Shown: in pieces, positions 1-5,615 of the stretch | How the letters are laid out: each line of letters starts with the position of its first letter | Numbering within the stretch: position 1 is the stretch's first letter | Assembly (NCBI GenBank): GCA_028707675.1 | Contig: JAQWAM010000044.1 | Coordinates: forward strand, 1-8,067 | Reading direction: 5' to 3' | Length of the DNA: 8,067 nucleotides | Source: Kiritimatiellia bacterium | GTDB lineage: Bacteria > Verrucomicrobiota > Kiritimatiellia > RFP12 > UBA1067 | Notes under the pieces: model-generated | The model's input: only the letters and a program-made list of their open reading frames with translations | What the model was told of the DNA's origin: nothing | Database searches by the model: none | Translations under genes and position numbers: made by a program

Positions 1-1
1 G

Positions 2-1489
2 CATGTGCATATCGAAAGCTCGATGCTGACCCCGTCCGCTTTCGCGCGCGCGGCCGTGGTTCACGGCACTCTGGCCGCCGCGGCAGACCCGCACGAGATC
101 GCCAATGTCATCGGCAAGGCGGGTGTGGAACTGATGTTGCGGCTTGCCGCGCAAACCCCCTTCGTCTTCGGTTTCGGTGTGCCGTCATGCGTGCCAGCCA
201 CATCCTTTGAGACCGCCGGCGCGGATTTGGGGCCTGAAGCTGTCGAGGAACTGTTGGGCCTGCCTGGCATCACCCACCTCGCAGAGATGATGAACGTGCC
301 CGGCGTCCTCAACCATGACCCGGCGGTTCTTGCTAAACTCGCCGCCGCACACAAGCGCGTACTGCCTGCAGACGGACACGCACCCGGGCTCACCGGTGAC
401 AGCCTGCGGGCTTACGCCGCCGCCGGCATCACAACCGACCATGAAAGCCTGACACTGGAGGAAGCCCGCGAAAAAATCGCGGCCGGAATGAAAATCCAAA
501 TCCGCTACGGTTCCGCCGCCCGCCGCTTCGAGGAGTTTTTGCCGCTGCTGGCAGATCGGCCGGACATGTGCATGTTCTGCAGCGACGACAAGCACCCCGA
601 CGACCTGCTGAAAGACCACATCAACCACATTGCGGCAGCCGCGCGCCGTGCGGGCATCCCGCTCGCCGCAATCGTCCGGGCCGCCAGCGTCAACCCGGTC
701 CGCCACTATGGCCTGCCGCTGGGATTGCTGCAAGTCGGCGACAGCGCTGATTTCCAGATCGTGGACGATCTGGAATCGTTCCGCCCGCGTGAGGCCTGGC
801 TGCGTGGACAGCCTGTGGCGCGTGACGGAGCCTCCCTGCTGACCGTCGGCGTACCGGAAATCCTAAACCACTTCGCCGCCCTGCCGCTCGCGCCGGAAGC
901 TCTGCGCATACCCGCCGAAAGCACTCGCAATATCCGCGTCATCGGCGTTCACGACGGCATGTTGCTGACCGACCACCTGTCACTCGCGCCAACGATCTTG
1001 GGTGGCGCCGTAGTTGCCGACAACGCCCGCGACATCATCAAGCTGGTGGTCTATAACCGCTACCAGCCCGCGCCGCCGGCCATCGGGATGATCCGGGGCT
1101 TCGGCATCAAGCACGGCGCTATTGCCTCCAGCGTGGCCCATGACTCGCACCATATCGTCGCAGCCGGTGTCACCGACACCGCGCTGGCCAGTGCGATCAA
1201 CGCGGTGGTCAACGACAAGGGCGGACTGGCTGTAGCCGAACAAGACGGTCGGATTCTGGCGCGGCTACCCCTGCCGCTGGCAGGGCTGATGTCGCCGGAA
1301 CCGGCCGAGGCCGCGGCACACGCTTATGCGCAGTGCGACCGCCGCGCCAAAGAGCTGGGGTCCGTTCTGGCCGCACCCTTCATGACCCTGTCCTTCATGG
1401 CTTTGCCGGTGATACCGAGCCTGAAGCTCACTGATAAGGGACTCTTCGACGGAGTCGCTTTCCGCCACGTGCCACTCCGCGCCGACTGA
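2..1489 (+). CDS. ade: Adenine deaminase (N-terminus cut off by window edge)
   Basis: Metal-dependent amidohydrolase-type adenine deaminase, which converts adenine to hypoxanthine and ammonia in cytoplasmic purine salvage. The frame is already open at base 2, where the codons read H-V-H-I-E-S-S-M (2-25). This is the family's metal-binding HxH motif, which normally lies well inside the protein, so the GTG at 5 is an internal valine and roughly 60-75 residues are missing upstream. Other family blocks are intact: ADPHEIANV after the HxH, EMMN-PGV from about 284, DGHAPGLTGD from 371, SDDKHPDDLL with HINH from 581, and the C-terminal PFMTLSFMALPVIP from 1376. About 495 residues are visible; with the missing part the length matches the usual 550-590. 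The stop is TGA at 1487-1489. Dihydroorotase-like or other amidohydrolases are excluded by the two adenine-deaminase domains. The promoter and any purine riboswitch would lie outside the window. Confidence 0.95.
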   Translation, partial: HVHIESSMLTPSAFARAAVVHGTLAAAADPHEIANVIGKAGVELMLRLAAQTPFVFGFGVPSCVPATSFETAGADLGPEAVEELLGLPGITHLAEMMNVPGVLNHDPAVLAKLAAAHKRVLPADGHAPGLTGDSLRAYAAAGITTDHESLTLEEAREKIAAGMKIQIRYGSAARRFEEFLPLLADRPDMCMFCSDDKHPDDLLKDHINHIAAAARRAGIPLAAIVRAASVNPVRHYGLPLGLLQVGDSADFQIVDDLESFRPREAWLRGQPVARDGASLLTVGVPEILNHFAALPLAPEALRIPAESTRNIRVIGVHDGMLLTDHLSLAPTILGGAVVADNARDIIKLVVYNRYQPAPPAIGMIRGFGIKHGAIASSVAHDSHHIVAAGVTDTALASAINAVVNDKGGLAVAEQDGRILARLPLPLAGLMSPEPAEAAAHAYAQCDRRAKELGSVLAAPFMTLSFMALPVIPSLKLTDKGLFDGVAFRHVPLRAD

Positions 1490-1495
1490 GCGCAC

Positions 1496-1529
1496 AAAAA
1501 AGCCTCCCCCTGTCGCGCAGGGAGAGGCT
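1496..1529 (-). terminator. Rho-independent terminator for the minus-strand sugar operon
   Basis: Arms 1501-1512 and 1518-1529 pair over 12 positions with a single mismatch around a 5-nt loop (TCGCG). The A-run at 1496-1501 becomes a run of T directly after the hairpin when read on the minus strand, which is the classic intrinsic-terminator layout. It sits 22 nt past the stop of the oxidoreductase gene. On the plus strand the hairpin also follows the adenine deaminase stop by 11 nt, but what comes after it (CTCTAACGAAG) is not T-rich, so termination in that direction should be weaker. Confidence 0.85.
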
Positions 1530-1551
1530 CTAACGAAGTCATTCTAATTTC

Positions 1552-2826
1552 TCAGACAAAGCGCTTGTCCGCCATGCCCGGGACCGGCGCAGTGTTCTCA
1601 GCCGGCAACTCCACTTCCCCGGCCTCGAACGCGTCCGCTGCGGGCTGGCAAGCCATGTTGTAGAACTCGGAATTTTTGTTATCGATGATGTCCGACATAC
1701 GGATCGTGCGGCCGGTGTACGCCGATAAACGCCCGATGATAGCCGTCGCCGTTGACAGCGCGACATTCTCGCCTTCGTTGATGACTTTCCCGCTCAGGAT
1801 GCCCTTGAGCAGGTTAACATGCTCGACCACATAAGGATTGCCGTCCAGAAAGTCGCCGTCCAGAGCCACGTCCTGACTGCCCTTGGTGATTTTGCCGCCG
1901 CCCGATATCTCGCCGTCGACCGTGCGCAGGCGCTCGCCGACAAAATCGGAGCAGCCGGCCATCTGACGGCACATGCTGTGGATATGAACGCCATCGCCGT
2001 AATCAAAGTCCACGCTGAAGAAGTCGTACTGGTTGCCCGACACGCGACGAGCGCGTCCGCCGAAGCCGGTGGCCGTTTTTGGAAAGCGCCCGATAAACCA
2101 GTTGGCGACGTCCAGATTATGCACATGCTGCTCAACGATGTGGTCGCCCGACATCTCCGTCCAGTTGACCCAGTTGTCGCAGAGGTAAGCGGCGTTGCTC
2201 ATGCCGTCGCTACGTTTACGCACAAACGGCACCTTGCCGTTCCAATAGACGGCGCCGCCGACCACCGGCCCGATCCGGCCTTCCGCAAGCGCCTTGGCCT
2301 GCTTGAGATACGCGGCCTGATGACGGCGCTGAGTGCCTGCCACCAGCGAAAGGTTCTTAGCTTTGGCCTCTGCCGCCGCCGCCAAGAAACGGCGCACACC
2401 CGGACCGTCCACAGCCACCGGCTTTTCGGAGAACACATGCTTGCCCGCCTTGACCGCTGCCTCCACATGCACCGGGCGGAAGGCCGGCGGCGTCGCGGTC
2501 ACAATAATCTCGCAGTCTGATTCGACAACCTTCTTATAGCCGGCCGCAGTACTGAAAGCCATTTTTTCGTCGCAGCCGAATTTCTTAGCCGCGGCCTTGG
2601 CCTTGTCCTCGAAGAAATCGCAGACCGCCACGACCTTGATCTCATGGCCGACACTCTTCGCCGCCTCGATCAGGTTAGCGGTCGCGCCGGTGCAGCGCGA
2701 GCCCGCGCCGATCATGCCCACCTTGAAAACCCGCGCCGCGCCCTGCCCGACCACAATGTTCGGCGCCGCCGCCATCATTGCCGCGAACACGCTTGACCCC
2801 TTCATGAACTCTCTACGGTTTTGCAT
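1552..2826 (-). CDS. Tat-exported Gfo/Idh/MocA family oxidoreductase
   Basis: NAD(P)-dependent sugar/polyol oxidoreductase of the Gfo/Idh/MocA family, 424 residues. Residues 1-27 form a twin-arginine signal (NRREFMK, then the hydrophobic stretch SSVFAAMMAAAP), so it is predicted to be exported folded with its cofactor. The Rossmann fold starts at residue 33 with VGMIGAGSRCTGA. The expected third glycine of GxGxxG is Cys45. Asp70 at the end of the second strand suggests NAD rather than NADP preference. EKP at 134-136 is the family cofactor/catalytic motif. GTQRRHQ (164-170) and EQHVHNLD (232-239) are blocks typical of PVC-type members; His236 and Asp239 lie where the catalytic residues are usually found. 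AGGGAG at 2833-2838 is spaced 6 nt before the ATG. It lies 61 bp downstream of the TIM-barrel gene on the same strand and is probably co-transcribed with it. The substrate cannot be read from the sequence; glycoside 3-oxidation and inositol or sugar oxidation are all possible. Confidence 0.9.
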   Translation of the reverse strand: MQNRREFMKGSSVFAAMMAAAPNIVVGQGAARVFKVGMIGAGSRCTGATANLIEAAKSVGHEIKVVAVCDFFEDKAKAAAKKFGCDEKMAFSTAAGYKKVVESDCEIIVTATPPAFRPVHVEAAVKAGKHVFSEKPVAVDGPGVRRFLAAAAEAKAKNLSLVAGTQRRHQAAYLKQAKALAEGRIGPVVGGAVYWNGKVPFVRKRSDGMSNAAYLCDNWVNWTEMSGDHIVEQHVHNLDVANWFIGRFPKTATGFGGRARRVSGNQYDFFSVDFDYGDGVHIHSMCRQMAGCSDFVGERLRTVDGEISGGGKITKGSQDVALDGDFLDGNPYVVEHVNLLKGILSGKVINEGENVALSTATAIIGRLSAYTGRTIRMSDIIDNKNSEFYNMACQPAADAFEAGEVELPAENTAPVPGMADKRFV

Positions 2827-2887
2827 CTCTTTCTCCCTGATTATTAACTAAAGACTAATACACCAACTAATGAACCACCAAACTTTC

Positions 2888-3859
2888 TCACGCCATCGCC
2901 CACTGCTCGCGCAACCTGGTCACCATGTTACGGATCAGCCGTATCTGCTCCTCTTGAGGAACCTCTTTCTTGGGATTGGCCGGATTCTTGGGCATGCCTC
3001 CCTCGAAACTTATTGCGCCGCGGTAGCCCAGCAGTTTAAGTCCCTTGAAGCCGTCCACATAGTTGTCCGCCTCGGCGTGCACGCCCGGAATGATGCGCTC
3101 TTTCAGACCGGCGATGTGAACGTGCGTCAGCAGCTTGCCCGCGCAGATGAAGGCACCCATGAAACTGGTCTCCTCAAGCTGCATGTGCCAGAAATCGCCC
3201 ATGACAGTGGCGCCCGGCCCGATATCGGCAGCGATCCTCGCTCCGTCCGCCACCTGCCGCAGAAACGGCGTCTCGTTGCGGCGCAGCGGCTCCAGCACGA
3301 TCGACGTGCCGTGTTTGGCCGCGTGCTCAGCCAGACGTTTGCCGGTGTTCTCCACAAAATCCTTGCGCAGTTCTTTGCCGCTCAAACGCCCCGGCTCGCT
3401 CAGCTTGCTGCGCGCCGGACAAATGATCAGCCCGACCGAACCCATCGCTCCAAGCGCCTCGATGACCGGCAAAAACTTCTGCACCTCGGCCTCGCGCTTC
3501 TCGGGCTCGGCATATGAGAAATCGCTCGGGCCGCAGGCCGTGGCAATGAAAAGCTTGCGGTTCTTGACAGCATTCTTGAGCGCTTCCCCATTTTTGATCG
3601 GCCAGTCGCCCGAGGGTATCTCAACCGCCGCGAATCCGTTGGCCTCCAGAAAATCAAGCTTCTGGTTCATTTCCCCGCCGGGTATACGTCCCCATTGCAG
3701 GCACAGATTCAACTGCGCGGACTGCGGCGGCGGCGCCAATTTCGGCATGTCCGCAACGCAACACGCCTCCGCCGCCGAAGTTTTATTTATGCAGACCGCG
3801 CCTACACCAGCTACCGCCGTGGCTGTCAGAAAATCGCGCCTCTTCATGATTCTGCCCAT
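2888..3859 (-). CDS. Tat-exported hydroxypyruvate isomerase-like TIM-barrel protein
   Basis: Xylose isomerase-like TIM barrel of the sugar phosphate isomerase/epimerase or hydroxypyruvate isomerase (Hyi-like) group, 323 residues. Residues 1-32 form a Tat signal: KRRDFLT with Arg7-Arg8, the hydrophobic run ATAVAGVGAVC, and possible cleavage near SAAEA. A proline-rich linker (about 39-48) precedes the barrel. Probable divalent-metal ligands are Glu190 (VLEPL), Asp222 and/or His225 (GDFWHMQLEE), His248 (THVHIAG) and Glu286 (SFEGG), all present, so the site looks active. The start at 3859 is favoured over the ATG at 3847 because GGGAGG lies 4 nt upstream of the former. It is the first gene of the minus-strand pair with the Gfo/Idh/MocA oxidoreductase. 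Cytoplasmic Hyi interconverts hydroxypyruvate and tartronate semialdehyde, but an exported member paired with an oxidoreductase more likely isomerises, epimerises or eliminates on an oxidised sugar. That role is inference. Confidence 0.85.
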   Translation of the reverse strand: MGRIMKRRDFLTATAVAGVGAVCINKTSAAEACCVADMPKLAPPPQSAQLNLCLQWGRIPGGEMNQKLDFLEANGFAAVEIPSGDWPIKNGEALKNAVKNRKLFIATACGPSDFSYAEPEKREAEVQKFLPVIEALGAMGSVGLIICPARSKLSEPGRLSGKELRKDFVENTGKRLAEHAAKHGTSIVLEPLRRNETPFLRQVADGARIAADIGPGATVMGDFWHMQLEETSFMGAFICAGKLLTHVHIAGLKERIIPGVHAEADNYVDGFKGLKLLGYRGAISFEGGMPKNPANPKKEVPQEEQIRLIRNMVTRLREQWAMA

Positions 3860-3863
3860 TTCG

Positions 3864-3869
3864 CCTCCC
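3864..3869 (-). promoter_or_regulatory. Shine-Dalgarno that decides the TIM-barrel gene start
   Basis: The minus strand reads GGGAGG-CGAA-ATG, placing a strong ribosome-binding site 4 nt before the ATG at 3859. The next in-frame ATG (3847), directly before KRRDFLT, would be 16 nt away, so the longer N-terminus beginning MGRIMKRR is preferred. Confidence 0.75.
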
Positions 3870-3917
3870 TTTCCCAGACTTAATCAGTCATAATCCATTA
3901 CCATAAACTTGCTTGTG

Positions 3918-3947
3918 ATGGTATCATTATGTCCGCCTGACGGTCAA
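3918..3947 (-). promoter_or_regulatory. Candidate sigma-70-type promoter for the sugar operon
   Basis: On the minus strand, TTGACC (3947-3942, 5 of 6 to TTGACA) is followed by an 18-nt spacer and TACCAT (3923-3918, 4 of 6 to TATAAT). A TG one base upstream of the -10 gives an extended -10 character. Predicted transcription would begin near 3911, giving a leader of about 50 nt that includes the GGGAGG ribosome-binding site. This is a consensus match only. Confidence 0.45.
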
Positions 3948-4059
3948 GCCGGCTTTAGACTGCCCGATCCCCGCGATTTCATATAACAGACTAAAAAGCT
4001 AAACGAAGCGGCCTATGGGACACTTTTGATTTAACCTTGTTGTTTTTTTCAACATACGC

Positions 4060-4088
4060 TTGCCCCGCACCGGATCATTCATTATGAT
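4060..4088 (+). promoter_or_regulatory. Candidate sigma-70-type promoter for rpoN
   Basis: TTGCCC (4060-4065, 4 of 6 to TTGACA), an exact 17-nt spacer, then TATGAT (4083-4088, 5 of 6 to TATAAT). Transcription would start near 4095 and leave a leader of about 60 nt before the rpoN ATG. The T7 run at 4043-4049 sits at the usual UP-element distance. Confidence 0.5.
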
Positions 4089-4120
4089 AACAAATGAAAA
4101 GCGGATGGTACGATTGATGC

Positions 4121-4136
4121 TGGCAGTAAGTCGGCG
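4121..4136 (+). promoter_or_regulatory. Possible weak -24/-12 (sigma-54-type) element before rpoN
   Basis: TGGCAG-TAAGT-CGGCG has the GG and GC dinucleotides at the spacing of the TGGCAC-N5-TTGCA consensus, but the TT of the -12 box is absent. A start about 12 nt past the GC would fall near 4147, inside or next to the GGGA ribosome-binding site, so productive use is doubtful. It could be chance, or a site where RNA polymerase with sigma-54 interferes with the upstream promoter. Confidence 0.15.
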
Positions 4137-4156
4137 CGCATCCGTCGGGACAGCAA

Positions 4157-5602
4157 ATGACAGGGCCTTCATTAAGTTTAAGTCAGCAGCAGCGCCAGAT
4201 CATGACGCTGGCGCCGCAATTACGGCAGTCACTGGAGATGCTCCAGATGCCGGTGCTGGAACTGCGCGCCGCGATCATCAAGGAAATGGAGGTCAACCCG
4301 ACTATCGAGGACGTCTCTAATCCGGCCGAAGTCACCCTCTCGGAGGCCATGCCGGAAAAAGATGAACAGCACGCCACTGACAACGGGCTGGATTTCGACC
4401 CGGATGTCGATGCCATACTCGCACAGGACGACGAGTGGCGCGACTATTTCCTGCAAGGCATGGAAAACGCCCCGTCCTGCGAAGACGCCGAGGAGAGGCG
4501 GCAGTACCTGTTTGACTCAATCCGCCAAAAAAAATCACTGCAGGATCATCTGATGGAGCAACTCGCGCTGACCGACCTCGACGAGGAGGACCGCGAGTTG
4601 GCGCTCATGCTGATCGGCAACGTCAATGACGACGGCTATTTCACCGGGAGCCTGCCGGACATCACCATGATATCGGGACGCGACGAAAACCATGTTCTCG
4701 GCATCCTCAAGGTCATTCAGGCTTTCGACCCTCCCGGGGTCGGCGCGCGCACTTTGCGCGAGTGTCTCCTGCAGCAGTTGGCCATGGTCGAGGATTCGCC
4801 CTGGGAAGACGAGGCTCGCCTGCTTATCGACCAACACCTTGAACGCCTGGCGGCGCATGACGAGAAGTTCCTGTGCAAAGCCCTCGCGCTCAACCGCGAC
4901 GAGCTGGAGCATGTCGTCGCTCTGGTCAAAAGCCTGAACCCGCGCCCGGGCCGCGCCTTTGCCGACCAGAAAACCGAATATGTCGAACCCGAAGTTTTTG
5001 TGGCTCTTGAAAAAGGACGCTACGTGGCAAAAGTTGACAACGATCATCTGCCGCATATACACATCAGCCGACATTACCGGAAACTGCTCGAAGACAAGAG
5101 CGTCAACGCGGAAACCAAATCATATATTCGCGAGCGAATCCGCGCCGGCGCTTTTCTAATACGCAGCATCTACCAGCGTCAGGAGACCATCCGTAAGATC
5201 GCGCAGGAGATCATCGACAACCAGACCGAATTCTTAAATCGCGGCATCGCGGGGCTGCGCCCGATGACCATGGCGGAAGTCGCCCGCAAAGTCGGTGTTC
5301 ACGAGACCACTGTCAGCCGCACCGTCGCCAACAAATACATGCGCACGCCGCGCGGCGTTTTCGAGATGAAATACTTTTTCAACCCCGGCTTGAAGGGCAG
5401 GGACGGCACTTCGTTTTCAAACCGGTCGGTGCAGGACTTGATCAAACGCATGGTCGAATCCGAAGATCCGACCGACCCGCTCTCTGACCAGACGATCGGA
5501 GAAAAGCTGTCCGGGCAGGGCGTTACCGTGGCTCGCCGCACCATCGCCAAGTACCGCGGCATCCTTAAGATACCGCCTTCCCACGAGCGCCGCCGCTCCT
5601 GA
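4157..5602 (+). CDS. rpoN: RNA polymerase sigma-54 factor
   Basis: Alternative sigma factor that directs RNA polymerase to -24/-12 promoters and needs AAA+ enhancer-binding activators. It is 481 residues, close to the 477 of E. coli RpoN. Region I is glutamine/leucine-rich (SLSQQQRQIMTLAPQLRQSL, about 5-26), followed by LELRAAIIKEMEVNPTIE (34-51). An acidic region II follows (about 55-115, many Asp/Glu). The core-binding region III has ALMLIGNVNDDGYF and the AFDPPGVGARTLRECL block. The helix-turn-helix is around 371-393 (MAEVARKVGVHETTVSRTVANKY), followed by MRTPRGVFEMKYFF. The C-terminal RpoN box is ARRTIAKYRG (459-468; consensus ARRTVAKYRE). An in-frame TAA at 4127 with no start codon between it and 4157 fixes the start at this ATG; GGGA lies 6 nt upstream. 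It is divergent from the sugar operon and convergent with the DUF4340 gene, and is not accompanied by hpf, ptsN or lptB as in Proteobacteria. Confidence 0.98.
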   Translation: MTGPSLSLSQQQRQIMTLAPQLRQSLEMLQMPVLELRAAIIKEMEVNPTIEDVSNPAEVTLSEAMPEKDEQHATDNGLDFDPDVDAILAQDDEWRDYFLQGMENAPSCEDAEERRQYLFDSIRQKKSLQDHLMEQLALTDLDEEDRELALMLIGNVNDDGYFTGSLPDITMISGRDENHVLGILKVIQAFDPPGVGARTLRECLLQQLAMVEDSPWEDEARLLIDQHLERLAAHDEKFLCKALALNRDELEHVVALVKSLNPRPGRAFADQKTEYVEPEVFVALEKGRYVAKVDNDHLPHIHISRHYRKLLEDKSVNAETKSYIRERIRAGAFLIRSIYQRQETIRKIAQEIIDNQTEFLNRGIAGLRPMTMAEVARKVGVHETTVSRTVANKYMRTPRGVFEMKYFFNPGLKGRDGTSFSNRSVQDLIKRMVESEDPTDPLSDQTIGEKLSGQGVTVARRTIAKYRGILKIPPSHERRRS

Positions 5603-5615
5603 AAAGCCCTTCAGG
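5598..5615. terminator. Hairpin spanning both stop codons of convergent genes
   Basis: CCTGAA (5598-5603) pairs perfectly with TTCAGG (5610-5615) around a 6-nt loop. The rpoN stop TGA (5600-5602) lies in the left arm and the DUF4340 stop (5611-5613 read on the minus strand) in the right arm. A second small stem, GAGCG/CGCTC with a 4-nt loop, abuts it at 5585-5598. Neither direction has a T-tract, so this is a weak or factor-dependent bidirectional stop at best. Confidence 0.35.

Larger units (their letters stand above)
3860..4156. other. Divergent intergenic region, sugar operon / rpoN
   Basis: This 297-bp gap between two divergent genes has clearly lower GC than the flanking coding DNA and contains no credible gene. 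It holds one promoter candidate for each direction (3918-3947 leftward, 4060-4088 rightward). A T7 tract at 4043-4049 lies at about -50 relative to the rpoN promoter, where an UP element would be. A perfect 10-bp palindrome, AAGCCGGCTT, lies at 3946-3955 and the imperfect palindrome TGAT-GGT-ATCA at 3916-3926. A GG-N10-GC element (4121-4136) lies just before rpoN. The T-tract has no convincing hairpin on either side, so I do not call it a terminator. Confidence 0.7.

Noticed and set aside
5..7. GTG at 5 as the true start of adenine deaminase
   Set aside because: It is the middle residue of the HxH metal motif, preceded in frame by His (2-4), so it is internal and the gene begins outside the window.
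1819..2520. Long plus-strand open frame (233 codons) opposite the oxidoreductase gene
   Set aside because: It lies wholly antisense to a well-supported gene, has no recognisable domain, and is explained by GC-rich codon bias opening the opposite frame.
3755..3793. Lipoprotein signal in the TIM-barrel protein (cysteines 23, 33, 34)
   Set aside because: The residues before each cysteine (GAV-C and AEA-C) do not fit a lipobox; a Tat signal with ordinary cleavage is a better fit.
3135..3893. Plus-strand open frame (252 codons) opposite the TIM-barrel gene
   Set aside because: Composition is Ser/Arg/Pro/Ala-rich as expected for a shadow frame, and it overlaps a gene with clear motifs and a strong ribosome-binding site.
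4031..4056. T7 tract with TGTTG/CAACA flanks as a terminator
   Set aside because: The T-run lies inside the loop rather than after a stem, and the stem is only 5 bp; an AT-rich promoter-upstream element is more likely.
4060..4320. Open frame of 86 codons starting TTG in the intergenic region and running into rpoN
   Set aside because: The start codon coincides with the predicted -35 box, no ribosome-binding site is seen, and the second half is an out-of-frame reading of rpoN.
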